Origin: Prevotella sp. | Lineage (GTDB): Bacteria > Bacteroidota > Bacteroidia > Bacteroidales > Dysgonomonadaceae | Length of the DNA stretch: 64,000 nt | Direction of reading: 5' to 3' | Assembly (NCBI GenBank): GCA_031285625.1 | Contig: JAITVV010000095.1 | Location: forward strand, 248,001 to 312,000 | Shown here: piece after piece, positions 54,795 through 63,543 of the stretch | Layout of the letters: each line of letters opens with the position of its first letter | Position numbering within the stretch: position 1 is the first letter of the stretch | Translations under genes and position numbers: made by a program | Notes under the pieces: generated by a model | Database searches by the model: none | The model's input: only the letters and a program-made list of their open reading frames with translations | What the model was told of the DNA's origin: nothing

Positions 54795-55742
54795 TTAGTT
54801 ATTCGGGCTATAAAATACAACCTCATCCTCAAACGGAATTACAAAGCCCAGACGCAAACGGCCATCAATAAAGATCTTGCTATCCTGCGGCGCTGCAAAT
54901 TGCCCCATGCGGATCTCCTCCAGGTCGCGAACAAGGTCGGTACCGATAAGGAAGTTTTTAGCATCGGCAGCTACCATGTCATTATCGTTAAGGCCTTTTA
55001 CCGGAACGATTTCCACACCCATGTAGCGAACCACATCGCCCTCTACCGTAAAGTTAGGGCTAACCACTACATTGTCGCCCCAGATACCACCCAGTGCCAT
55101 TTTCACTTTCAGGAATGTAGGATACGAAACGTAGATATTCAGTGTACCGTTTTGCAAGCCCAGTGCAACCACATTTTCGGGGATAGCGGTAAACATTTTT
55201 TCAATCTCCTCCAACACATTTGCTTTGGTAAGCGCTACACCCGAAACCTTTACGGCTTGTGTGCTGTCGGTAAGTACTTTGACCACACCGTCGAAGTCGT
55301 TGGCGTCTACCGAACTGTCGCCTTTGAAGATCTTGGTTTCGATCTCGCTGCTCAATTCTGCCGCCAATATTGCCATAGTAGCATCCTCCAGGGTGTCGGG
55401 CAATTCCATATTCTTTGCACCGGGGCTAAGCATCCATACCGTGCGTTTGCGTTCAAGATCGTCGATACATTGTTCCAGATTGATCTTGTAGGTCTTGATC
55501 TTTAATTCCTTCTCACTCAACTTGGCTATCTGCTGAGGTGTCCACGAGCAGTCGCGTGCATCTGCCTGAAGGATATTACCTTCGAGGTCGATCAGGTTAA
55601 GTTGTGTCGATTCTTTTACTCCGATCACAGGAGTGATTTTACCTTTTTCGATAAGTTTTCCACCAAAGATTGCTTTTGTGAACCAATCCATGTTAGAGGA
55701 TGGCTGATAGGTCAGTGATGAAATGTCATACATGTTTGCCAT
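54795..55742 (-). CDS. Phage major capsid protein
   Basis: 315 residues. The N-terminal ISSLTYQPSSNMDWFTKAIFGGKL segment, the long central helix (LEDATMAILAAELSSEIE), the SPNFTVEGDVVRYMGVEIVPVKG strands and the C-terminal DGRLRLGFVIPFEDEVVFYSPN fit an HK97-fold capsid of the Bacteroidetes type. Located after the protease/scaffold gene on the minus strand. Intact length. Confidence 0.75.
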   Translation of the reverse strand: MANMYDISSLTYQPSSNMDWFTKAIFGGKLIEKGKITPVIGVKESTQLNLIDLEGNILQADARDCSWTPQQIAKLSEKELKIKTYKINLEQCIDDLERKRTVWMLSPGAKNMELPDTLEDATMAILAAELSSEIETKIFKGDSSVDANDFDGVVKVLTDSTQAVKVSGVALTKANVLEEIEKMFTAIPENVVALGLQNGTLNIYVSYPTFLKVKMALGGIWGDNVVVSPNFTVEGDVVRYMGVEIVPVKGLNDNDMVAADAKNFLIGTDLVRDLEEIRMGQFAAPQDSKIFIDGRLRLGFVIPFEDEVVFYSPNN

Positions 55743-55780
55743 AATTTTGTTTTGATTTGAGAATATGCTGTTTCTAATAC

Positions 55781-55866
55781 TTTGTCATGCTAACAACAGG
55801 AAGCATCTCTTGTCTTTTTTCCATGAATAAATGAATCGAGATCCTTCGTTACCTCAGGATGACAAA
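55781..55866. repeat. Interspersed repeat, TGTCAT family, copy F
   Basis: TTTGTCATGCTAAC at the left end and AGGATGACAAA at the right end, between capsid and protease genes. Confidence 0.7.
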
Positions 55867-55886
55867 AGCCATCAGCATATTGATTA

Positions 55887-57050
55887 TTATTTTCTTCTGT
55901 TAATAGTTTGGTTAAGAGCCACAGCCATACGTTCGGCAGTAGTCATTTCGCTCAGGTTTTTAGAGCCTGAAAGCTGGATGGCCGGGTAAGCCGAAGGAGT
56001 TTTCTTGCGCATTTCTTCTACCTGGCTTTTAGTGTCTTCGAGCATGCCCTGTGCTTCGTTCAGCGATTTGGTAAGCTGATCGATCACCGATTGCATTTCG
56101 GCAATTTTTGCTTTCAATGCTTCAGCCGTTTTCGGGTCAAAATCTGCTAATCTGTGCTTAGCCTTGTGATGCTTCAACGTTTGCGGCGCTTTGGTTTCTT
56201 CAGGGTTGGTCTTGTTTCCGGATGCTTCTTTTGTTTCCACAAATTGCCCCTGATCGTCGATTACAAGCAGATTACCATCTGCCAGTTTGTGTTCTCCGGC
56301 AGGCATTTGCTCCTCATCCATAGTTGCAAATCCGTCCTGATCTACATACACTTCTTTACCGTCTGCCAGTACAAACAGCACATAGGCTTCGCCACTGGTG
56401 GTAACGTCCGATTTTTCTACTGCCTCTATATCGAGTAACATATTTGCAATGCGCCCCAGCAGTGTCTGTTTTGCTTTTTTCTTTTTATCGTTCATAGATT
56501 TATAATTTGTTTTAGACAATGAGATTTCCTGATTGAAAAAGCCTTCGAGTGAAAACCCTTTTACATTTCCGTTCATCACCTCATTTGTCCAATAGTTTTT
56601 ATCTTCTATCTTGTAGCTGCACATCAGGGTTCCTTTGGGTAAATCTGTAAAACCGAGCGCATTGGATTTGTCGTTTGCAGGGTTTTCTACAATCCACAGT
56701 TCGATAAGGTAGTTTCCGCTGAGTGGCGACTGGTGCTGATGTGTGGTATTGTGCAAGGCAATACCCGTTTTCATCATTTTGTGAGCGATTTTTTCGATCT
56801 GCCCTGCCGAAAACTTGATGTAGTAGTCGCCCAGCTCAGGAGAGTTGCGGTAGATCAGCTGTTCGGGTTTGAGAACAACACCGGTAAGTATCTGCTTTTG
56901 TTCATCCTTACTGAGGTGTAATTCTTTTTGTCCCCTAAGGGCTACAAAATCGATCTCATTGGCGGGCATATCTACAAACGAAATGGCATAAACTCCTGTC
57001 AGGTCGTCTACATTTTCGTCAATCACACAGTTGTATACTGGTATCTTCAT
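55887..57050 (-). CDS. XkdF-like prohead protease fused to scaffold
   Basis: 387 residues. The N-terminal 170 form an XkdF/Peptidase_S78_2-like domain: DLTGVYAISFVDMPANE, the catalytic-type His in TTHQHQSPLSG, and VKGFSLEGFF with the likely Ser. The middle is a low-complexity linker rich in Lys and Glu. The C-terminal 80 are a coiled coil (AEALKAKIAEMQSVIDQLTKSLNEAQ), as expected for a scaffold that is cut during head maturation. Directly before the capsid gene in the transcript order, as usual. Confidence 0.78.
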   Translation of the reverse strand: MKIPVYNCVIDENVDDLTGVYAISFVDMPANEIDFVALRGQKELHLSKDEQKQILTGVVLKPEQLIYRNSPELGDYYIKFSAGQIEKIAHKMMKTGIALHNTTHQHQSPLSGNYLIELWIVENPANDKSNALGFTDLPKGTLMCSYKIEDKNYWTNEVMNGNVKGFSLEGFFNQEISLSKTNYKSMNDKKKKAKQTLLGRIANMLLDIEAVEKSDVTTSGEAYVLFVLADGKEVYVDQDGFATMDEEQMPAGEHKLADGNLLVIDDQGQFVETKEASGNKTNPEETKAPQTLKHHKAKHRLADFDPKTAEALKAKIAEMQSVIDQLTKSLNEAQGMLEDTKSQVEEMRKKTPSAYPAIQLSGSKNLSEMTTAERMAVALNQTINRRK

Positions 57051-57583
57051 ACATATAAGGGATTTAGTAAAGGATTATGAAATAGTGGAATTCCGTTGCT
57101 TATAATAAGATAATTTCGATTTTGGAAAATGCATTTGCCGGATTATCTTTTTTGTCATGCTGAGGCACGAAGCATCCCGACCCATTTGTCCATGAAAGCT
57201 AACATTACAGGAGCATAGCAGATGGAAAAGAGAAAAGAGGTCCTTCTCTGCGTTCAGGATGACAAGGAAGGGTATGAAGAATAAAAATTACCCGAAAATT
57301 AATTCCTCTTATTTCTAAAAAAAATCAAAATAAAAAAGAGAAGAAAAGTTTTCTTTTATACTTTTCTTTTAGTTTATGTTTATGTTTTAGTTTATATATA
57401 TAAGGCTTACTGTTATGCTTTACTTTATACTTTCTTTTATACAGTTTTTTCAACTACTTCTTTTTCAGCATAAAAAACTTGTTAACTTCAATTCCAATTT
57501 ATATTTTTAACAAAAAGTATTTCATTTGCCCAAAACAATGTGTTAGATTTACACACAAACAAATACAACCTAAAACCGATATC
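57051..57583. other. Intergenic region with repeat G and AT-rich low-complexity tract
   Basis: About 530 bp between the divergent protease and lipoprotein genes. TGTCAT-family copy G lies at 57151-57265 and is interrupted by about 30 extra bases. At 57340-57450 there is a T-rich, weakly periodic tract of TTTTCTTTTATAC and TTTATGTTTATG units. No coding frame is credible. The promoter for the lipoprotein gene is not obvious. Confidence 0.55.
57151..57265. repeat. Interspersed repeat, TGTCAT family, copy G
   Basis: TTTGTCATGCTGAGGCACGAAGC at the left end, AGGATGACAAGG at the right end; longer than the others by a central insertion. Confidence 0.65.
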
Positions 57584-58393
57584 ATGAAAAAGACAAGTAT
57601 AGGATTAACGATTATTCTATCGCTTATCTTGATGATAAGTTGTAGCGATGATGACGACGGATTTACACCCATTACCGAGGAAGACACAATGCTGGCTGTG
57701 TCGGATACTGTATGCATGATGTTCAGGTCGATGAATGGCAGCAGCGACGGTGGAATAGATGGTATGGAAAGAGGAAAATACAGGGAGCTGCACCATCGGT
57801 CGATGAATAGTGCAATTTTTGAGTTTGATGATTTTGTAGAAAATTCGTCTATTACATTTATCGCCGGAACGGATAGTGTAAAAATAAGGGGGTATGTAGA
57901 TTGCGGCTATGTAAAAAGCGGATCTCAAATGCTGGTTAGTGCATGGAACGCTCACGATGCCATTGTTAAATACAAGTTTGAAAACAATGCTTTAAAGGTG
58001 CTCATAAAACCAGAAAATAATGAATGGGCGACCCTGGGATACGGCAACAAAGAGAAAATAGAAGTATATATAGAAACAAAAGCTTTCCATGTGGGCGCTA
58101 TGATTACCGATCCAAACCACACCGATCCGAATATGGACGACAAATATGTGTGGGAAATAAACGGCACTACCCGTTTTGAAGCGAATATCAGCGTTACTCC
58201 CGAGCAGGCGAACAAAACAGTAGAGACACAATACTGGCAGGATTTCTTTGATGAAGTGCAAACCAACTGGATATACATCCCTGTAGGCAAGTATTATGGA
58301 GAAACGTTTAAAAGTCAGCAGGATATGAAACGTAAATATCAGGGTGCAACCTGGTCGGTATATAAGATGACATATACGCCCAAAGAATTATAA
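57584..58393 (+). CDS. Asp-tethered lipoprotein, unknown
   Basis: 269 residues from the ATG at 57584; the earlier start at 57479 adds a polar stretch before the signal peptide. Lipobox MISC with an Asp-rich tether (SDDDDG). Mature part mixed helix-strand, with no family recognised. Located on the plus strand inside the minus-strand phage block, first of three lipoproteins in a row. It ends before a hairpin terminator (58435-58467). Confidence 0.7.
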   Translation: MKKTSIGLTIILSLILMISCSDDDDGFTPITEEDTMLAVSDTVCMMFRSMNGSSDGGIDGMERGKYRELHHRSMNSAIFEFDDFVENSSITFIAGTDSVKIRGYVDCGYVKSGSQMLVSAWNAHDAIVKYKFENNALKVLIKPENNEWATLGYGNKEKIEVYIETKAFHVGAMITDPNHTDPNMDDKYVWEINGTTRFEANISVTPEQANKTVETQYWQDFFDEVQTNWIYIPVGKYYGETFKSQQDMKRKYQGATWSVYKMTYTPKEL

Positions 58394-58434
58394 GACTGAC
58401 TCACAACACAAAATACTTATATAAAAGATACTTT

Positions 58435-58467
58435 TACCGGGGATATTTTCGTCTCCGGTATTTTTTT
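58435..58467 (+). terminator. Terminator after lipoprotein
   Basis: TACCGGGGA (58435-58443) pairs with TCTCCGGTA (58452-58460), with one G-T pair, followed by T-run to 58467. Confidence 0.7.
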
Positions 58468-58530
58468 GTTATTAAATCTTACAGCTTTTTATCTATATTT
58501 GATCTTCAAACACAAACAGTAATTTACAAA

Positions 58531-59346
58531 ATGAAAACAGTAAGCTGCATACTACTTATCCTTATCCTTTGCGCATGTGTAAAAAAACAAAAAAATACAG
58601 ATGAATACTATTTGTCGGTAGACAATATAGAAGACTACAAAAACGAATATGATGATAAAGGCCGGCTGGTAAAGGTAACCGATTATCGTATCAGAGGGTA
58701 TTATGATGTAAGGGATACCGTGTCGGGAGATGCAAAATTCTATTACTATGACGAGAGGGACAGCCTGAAATCGATCAGGGGCTATTCGATATATCCTGAC
58801 AGGGATGCGAAACAGATTTCGCTGGAAACCTTCTTTACCGATAGTAGCGAGACTACGGTAAGATACAGGAAATACCCGACCGATACGGCAGGAATCTCAA
58901 AAAGGATGTGGGGTATTAAACACCCACCTGTAAACAAAGATATGGCAAAAGCAGGTACAGCAACATATACAACAAAGGCAAGCCCAACCAGCAAAAAGGA
59001 GTACACCAGTAAGGATACCATAATCACCGACACATACGACGAACAAGAGATTCTGAAATACAGGACAAAAAAGTATCACACAAAAGAATATTTTGTAGAA
59101 ACCAGTTATAGGTTTGAAGATCATGCTATGGACTCAATTTACTACAAGGATAGTAAAGAGGTGAAGGCGATATATGTCACTCCGGATGAGATAAATCTGA
59201 TTGTTAGCGAATATGACCACTACAATAATATTACAAAAAGGGTAAGAAGCATTTTCAGAACGCGGGAAGCAGAAAAAAAGGTGCAGGAGAATCGCGACCA
59301 GTTGGCAAAAATGATTAAGGAATATCAGAACTCTGCGGATCAATAG
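58531..59346 (+). CDS. Lipoprotein, unknown
   Basis: 271 residues. Signal with lipobox ILCAC, followed by VKKQKNT. The chain has a Tyr-rich, beta-hairpin pattern (YYYDERDSLKSIRGYSIYPD) and Lys/Glu-rich C-terminus that is helical. No family recognised; possibly related to RHS-like or YD-like beta hairpins. Plus strand, second lipoprotein in the insert. A TATATTTG box lies at 58494-58501. Confidence 0.65.
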   Translation: MKTVSCILLILILCACVKKQKNTDEYYLSVDNIEDYKNEYDDKGRLVKVTDYRIRGYYDVRDTVSGDAKFYYYDERDSLKSIRGYSIYPDRDAKQISLETFFTDSSETTVRYRKYPTDTAGISKRMWGIKHPPVNKDMAKAGTATYTTKASPTSKKEYTSKDTIITDTYDEQEILKYRTKKYHTKEYFVETSYRFEDHAMDSIYYKDSKEVKAIYVTPDEINLIVSEYDHYNNITKRVRSIFRTREAEKKVQENRDQLAKMIKEYQNSADQ

Positions 59347-59486
59347 CCGATAGAAAGACCTCCTTTATAAGCAAATATCTTATCTGTAATCAGGATAGAA
59401 TCATTTTATCTTATGATTATTCATATCTTCACTAAACCTTTATAGAAAAGGATAGTCTATCTTTATATACGAATAACCGACGCGAT

Positions 59487-60104
59487 ATGAAAATCCTGAA
59501 TTATATATTTATCCTGTTGCTGTGTATAGGCTTTGCGGCCTGCGAAAAGGATGATCCTTATGTAACACCACCACCCACAGAACCCGAAAATCCGGTAGAT
59601 CCACCCACCGAGAAAGAAAATATCGTTTTCAATCTGGATGGAAACCTTATCCGTGCGGGAAAGGAAAAATCGGACGATGCGGTTTTTAATCTCGATGGAG
59701 ACTATATCCGAGCCGGAGAGAAGAACACAGGCGACATCGTCTTTAATATCGACGATAAGCTAATACGTGCCGGAAAAGATAAGTCGGGCGATGTGGTTTT
59801 TAACATCGACAACAATTATATCCGTGCAGGTGCTTCTGCTGATGGGGATATTGTATTTAATATGGATGGGGAATATGTGAGAGGGGGAGAGGGGAAGGTG
59901 AGTAGCCTTATATTTACGATTGAACCTAGCTTATTGACTGATAATAAATTCTATGTCTATGCCAGAGAAAGTATCATATATACAATTGAGCCTAGCTTAT
60001 TGACTGATAATAAATTTCATATCTATGCCGGAGAGAGTATCATATATACGATTGAGCCTAACTTATTGACTGATAATAAATTTTATGTCTATGTCGGAGA
60101 TTAA
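59487..60104 (+). CDS. Lipoprotein with two tandem repeat arrays
   Basis: 205 residues. Lipobox GFAAC (Cys19), then a Pro/Glu-rich tether (residues 24-44). Residues 47-141 are five 19-residue repeats with consensus VFNxDxxxIRAG. Residues 143-205 are three 22-residue repeats TIEPSLLTDNKFYVYAGES. The second array is nearly identical at DNA level (66-bp units), so it expanded recently. Repeats look like beta hairpins of a fibre or adhesin. Not recognised in any family. Located on the plus strand inside the phage block. Confidence 0.7.
   Translation: MKILNYIFILLLCIGFAACEKDDPYVTPPPTEPENPVDPPTEKENIVFNLDGNLIRAGKEKSDDAVFNLDGDYIRAGEKNTGDIVFNIDDKLIRAGKDKSGDVVFNIDNNYIRAGASADGDIVFNMDGEYVRGGEGKVSSLIFTIEPSLLTDNKFYVYARESIIYTIEPSLLTDNKFHIYAGESIIYTIEPNLLTDNKFYVYVGD
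59625..59909 (+). repeat. Tandem array of five 57-bp units in coding DNA
   Basis: Five in-frame units of 57 bp (19 codons) in the lipoprotein gene; divergent at DNA level but constant in protein pattern. Confidence 0.75.
59913..60104 (+). repeat. Tandem array of three 66-bp units in coding DNA
   Basis: Units at 59913-59978, 59979-60044 and 60045-60104, nearly identical, the last cut by the stop codon. Signs of recent slippage or duplication. Confidence 0.8.
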
Positions 60105-60106
60105 TC

Positions 60107-60129
60107 TACTGGGGATTTTCACCCCAGTA
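60107..60129. terminator. Bidirectional hairpin between lipoprotein and tape-measure gene
   Basis: TACTGGGG (60107-60114) pairs with CCCCAGTA (60122-60129), between convergent genes. Confidence 0.6.
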
Positions 60130-60140
60130 AATAAATATTC

Positions 60141-62261
60141 TTACACCCCTACCCAGCCATCTACGCTGACCATACTTTCCTGTACTTTGGCGATATCCGT
60201 TACTGCTACTTTTGGCTCGATACGGATAGACTGAATAGCTTTTATCAAGTTCTCATTATCAATATTAGCCACTGGTTCTACAGCTGGCAATTGTCCTCCA
60301 TCGGCAAACATACGCTTAAAGGAGGGTTCTGTACTTTGCAACGAACGTGAAAAATAGGTATTGAGATCACTTGGAGACAGTTCGCGCCGTTGCTCATTGA
60401 TATACTTCACCAATCCCAGATTCTTATTTGTAGACACACGGTTGACCACATATTCACCGCCTTCTACTTCCATATTGGTACCTTCTATACGCATACCTCC
60501 TTGTGCATGGCGTTTGCCTCGGAGTAGTCCTCCGTCTTCAAATTTGGCTAGTTGTGCCGTCATTATCTTTAACTGCATAGCACCGTTTAAAGCTACTAAT
60601 GCAGCCAATGGAGGACCAAGTATCGGGCCTTTTCCCCATGCTGTAGCAACACCTTTGGCAATCTCCTTTGTCGCTGTAGCAATATCAAGTACAAGTTGAG
60701 CTTTTGCCTTTATTTTTTCCAGTTTTTCGAGTTTTTCTTTTCTTTTTTGTGCTTTTTCTGCTATTTCCGCATCTTTTTTAGCTTTTTCTTCTTCAAGTTT
60801 CTTCTTGTCGTCCTCTATGCGCATCTGTTCTAATAAAACACTGCGATTGCTCTCTGTTATTCTATTGTTAGCATTTTCTATTGTTGATTGTTTATTTTCT
60901 ACAATTTCCTCTTCTGCTTTAGCAAGTTTGTCTAACTCTTCTATCCTTTCATATGCCGCCTTAATTTCTTCTTCCGATGCATCAGCTACCGGCACAACAT
61001 CACTTTTTTCAGAGCTATCTTTACTTTCAGAATCAGTATCTGTTGGAATTTCGGCAGTTAAACTTTGCAGAGTATTCGTAGATTCTTCAGGTTTATTAAC
61101 ATCCTCTTTTTTCTCATCAGCATTTGGATTCTTTACCTTGAAAGAATCTTCTATTTTTTTTATATCGTTTTTATATTTTTCTGCCTTTATTTTTGCTTCT
61201 GCCTGTTCTTTTTCTGCTTTTTCTTTTTCTTTTTCATATTTTGAGGCTTCAGCTCTTACTTCTTCCAGTTCCTTATCCAGCTTTTCTAATTTCTTTTTAT
61301 ACTTTTCGTCATTGGCAGCTTTTTCTTTTGTTTCTAAATCTGTGATGCCTTTTTCCAGTAGCGTTACACTTTCTGTTATGCCTTTTGCAAAATCATGGAA
61401 TCCATAAGTACTATCTTTTAGAAACTTATCAAAACCACCCTCATTATCCTTGACAAAGTTTTCAAGTTTTGTTTTTATTTCACCATGTTGTGTATTCCAA
61501 ATATCCAGATAAGATTTGTTTGATTCTTTAATAGTTTTATCGGTTTCTAGTATTTTTTTTTGCAATTCTTCCAGTGCTTTTTCTTTGTCCTTCTGTTTCT
61601 GCTTAAATTGTTCACTATCTTCGGCATACTGAGAGATTACACTGCTATAATATAACTTGGTTTGTACACCTGCCACCTCCAGTTCCTCTTTATATTTTTT
61701 AAGCACGGCTACACGTTCTTCCGCCCTTTCTTTGTATGCTTTGAGGTTAAGGATACCAATCTTCTTTTCTTTTTCAGCTTCGTCTTCTGTTTTTTCAGTC
61801 GATTCTTTAAGTGATTTTGCAACTAATTCTTTATTTTTCGCTAATTGCTGTTCCAGCCTTGTTGTTTGTACTTCACTTTTTGCCGTTATTTTGTCTATGT
61901 AGGCTTCCATCACCGTAGATGCTTCTATTGCTTTTATTTTAATGGAAGATAAGCCGGAATCGGCAGATTTTCCCATACTCTCAGCCAGTTTTTCTCCGGC
62001 TTCTATATTTTTTTCTATAGCCTGCCCCGCGTGTGTGCTCAGTTCGGTGATTATTGCTTCTATCTTCGCCATTTGCAAAGCGATGTATTCTATTACATCT
62101 TTTAGCTCATTTTTGTAAGTGTCTGCTACATCTTTTGCTGTAACGGACATACCTTTTGCTTTTACATCTACCTTCTCTAAACTGTTACTTAACTTTTCTA
62201 CATTTTCAGTACTTTTTTCTACTCCATTAACGAGTAGTGTAAATTCTTTTTTATCTGCCAT
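60141..62261 (-). CDS. Phage tape-measure-like protein
   Basis: 706 residues. N-terminal 280 and middle parts are long Lys/Glu/Ala coiled coils, including a Lys/Glu linker near residue 400. The C-terminal 180 show hydrophobic helices (AKGVATAWGKGPILGPPLAALVALNGAMQL) and then a Gly-rich segment (FEDGGLLRGKRHAQGGMRIEGTNMEVEGGEYVVNR) which is typical of Bacteroidetes tape-measure tails. It would set tail length. The gene lies before the protease and capsid in transcript order, which is unusual. Confidence 0.7.
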   Translation of the reverse strand: MADKKEFTLLVNGVEKSTENVEKLSNSLEKVDVKAKGMSVTAKDVADTYKNELKDVIEYIALQMAKIEAIITELSTHAGQAIEKNIEAGEKLAESMGKSADSGLSSIKIKAIEASTVMEAYIDKITAKSEVQTTRLEQQLAKNKELVAKSLKESTEKTEDEAEKEKKIGILNLKAYKERAEERVAVLKKYKEELEVAGVQTKLYYSSVISQYAEDSEQFKQKQKDKEKALEELQKKILETDKTIKESNKSYLDIWNTQHGEIKTKLENFVKDNEGGFDKFLKDSTYGFHDFAKGITESVTLLEKGITDLETKEKAANDEKYKKKLEKLDKELEEVRAEASKYEKEKEKAEKEQAEAKIKAEKYKNDIKKIEDSFKVKNPNADEKKEDVNKPEESTNTLQSLTAEIPTDTDSESKDSSEKSDVVPVADASEEEIKAAYERIEELDKLAKAEEEIVENKQSTIENANNRITESNRSVLLEQMRIEDDKKKLEEEKAKKDAEIAEKAQKRKEKLEKLEKIKAKAQLVLDIATATKEIAKGVATAWGKGPILGPPLAALVALNGAMQLKIMTAQLAKFEDGGLLRGKRHAQGGMRIEGTNMEVEGGEYVVNRVSTNKNLGLVKYINEQRRELSPSDLNTYFSRSLQSTEPSFKRMFADGGQLPAVEPVANIDNENLIKAIQSIRIEPKVAVTDIAKVQESMVSVDGWVGV

Positions 62262-62384
62262 AATATTTCTTTTTTTAGTAAACTTATTACCTGCTATTAG
62301 ACAAATCTGAAAAAATTCGATAACGGCTTAAACTGTATGCTAGTTTATAAGTCTATATTTGTAGAAATTAATAATTATACACAT

Positions 62385-62825
62385 ATGAAAACAAAAACAG
62401 ACCTATACACCAAAATTGTACTGACAGTAATAGCCGTATTCTTAGGAATAATAATAGTAAAAGACATAGACATTGTATCCAAGGCTCAGGCGGGCGAAGT
62501 CATCAACCTCTCTGGTCAGGGTAATGCAATCCATCAGGAAAGGATAACGGAGGACTTTGAAGACTATTATGCAGTAAATGATACTTATGTGTTTTACAAC
62601 GGAGTAGAAATAGAGGGAGCCAGCGGGCGTCGCTTCGAACTATTAAAGGATGGCTACACAAAGGATAATAACTATGTGTACTACAAAGGGAAAAAGGTAA
62701 CAAGTGCCAACAAGCAGTTTGAAGTTCTTTCGGGAGGCTATGCCAGAAATGGGATTGCGATATTCTATAAGGGAAGAGAAATAAAAAAGACAAATATGAA
62801 AATCGTGGTATTATCGAATAATTAA
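62385..62825 (+). CDS. DKNYY-domain exported protein
   Basis: 146 residues from the ATG at 62385; an earlier start at 62337 lies before a likely promoter. One N-terminal membrane helix (about residues 8-26). Three DKNYY-type hairpins: DTYVFYNGVEIEGASGRRFELL, DNNYVYYKGKKVTSANKQFEVL and GIAIFYKGREI. Such proteins are surface or periplasmic, function unknown. On the plus strand between the tape-measure and DUF6712-like genes. Confidence 0.7.
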   Translation: MKTKTDLYTKIVLTVIAVFLGIIIVKDIDIVSKAQAGEVINLSGQGNAIHQERITEDFEDYYAVNDTYVFYNGVEIEGASGRRFELLKDGYTKDNNYVYYKGKKVTSANKQFEVLSGGYARNGIAIFYKGREIKKTNMKIVVLSNN

Positions 62826-62840
62826 AATATTAAAGTGAAA

Positions 62841-62936
62841 TATCCCGACTCTTTTTTCATGAATAAATGAGTCGAGATTCTTCGTTGCACTCAGAATGAC
62901 AAAAAGAATGATACTCCGTTCAATATAACAAAGAGA
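62841..62936. repeat. Interspersed repeat, TGTCAT family, copy H
   Basis: Degenerate left end, with ATCCCGACTC and TCAGAATGACAAAAAG in the middle, and a further CTCCGTTCAATATAACAAAGAG tail like copies A and B. Confidence 0.6.
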
Positions 62937-62946
62937 TAATAAAGCA

Positions 62947-62979
62947 AATCCCCTGCACTTCTCTCAAGTACAGGGGATT
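62947..62979 (-). terminator. Hairpin after DUF6712-like gene
   Basis: AATCCCCTG (62947-62955) pairs with CAGGGGATT (62971-62979), with an inner ACTT/AAGT pair, next to the stop at 62985. Confidence 0.65.
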
Positions 62980-62984
62980 CTTTT

Positions 62985-63530
62985 TCAGCAGCAGCCTTTC
63001 TTCTTTTTCTGGAAATAAAATCCGCTATCGAAATCTTTCTGTGCCGATCCTTCATTTATCACCTCGTTGCAACAGGCATTCTGAGGACGCCACAACGGAT
63101 AATTTGCGCGGCAATGGCACATAAAGTCTATCAACTGGCTCACCAGTATCCCGGCATCATCTTTTAACCATTGGCGAAGCTGTGCAAGGTCTTTGATATC
63201 AATGCCTTTGCTATTATCACTTTCGCGGATGGTGATACCCTTGTTTACGATGGTGGCCCAGTGGAACGGCAATGCCTGATAGACCGCGTAGAACGACAGG
63301 GCGGGAGCCGTGCGGAGTATCAGGTCGCTGTTTTCGGGGGTAAGGCTGTTAGCTGTGATCTGCTGCTTGAGTTCGGTCATCAGCGGTTCGCCCAGTATGG
63401 GTTCTATATGCAGTTCCTGTGCGATACAGATATAAGGCACAAACTCGGTGATGTCGGTGTTGGAGGTCACAGGAGAATACTGCTTAAAGAGCTTCTCTGT
63501 GATAAGTGGTATTTGTATATACTCGGTCAT
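62985..63530 (-). CDS. Phage head-tail connector-like protein (DUF6712 type)
   Basis: 181 residues from the ATG at 63530; the longer frame to 63584 starts in the repeat zone. Pattern ITEYIQIPLITEKLF at the start, then a helical middle (FVPYICIAQELHIEPILGEPLMTELK), a C-terminal part with ACCNEV and a terminal KKKKGCC. Fits the DUF6712 family that follows the portal gene in Bacteroidetes phages and is thought to be a connector or neck protein. Assigned by order and composition. Confidence 0.6.
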   Translation of the reverse strand: MTEYIQIPLITEKLFKQYSPVTSNTDITEFVPYICIAQELHIEPILGEPLMTELKQQITANSLTPENSDLILRTAPALSFYAVYQALPFHWATIVNKGITIRESDNSKGIDIKDLAQLRQWLKDDAGILVSQLIDFMCHCRANYPLWRPQNACCNEVINEGSAQKDFDSGFYFQKKKKGCC

Positions 63531-63543
63531 AATACTTAATTTG

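Noticed and set aside
54900-55505. 201-codon frame antisense to the capsid gene
   Set aside because: Shadow of the capsid gene; the capsid frame has protein-family features and the correct neighbours.
59625-60104. CRISPR array reading of the regular 57- and 66-bp repeats
   Set aside because: The units are contiguous, in frame and coding, with no unique spacers.
60805-61407. 200-codon open frame on the plus strand inside the tape-measure gene
   Set aside because: Ser/Phe-rich mirror of a Lys/Glu coiled coil, a known shadow effect. No start signal or domain.
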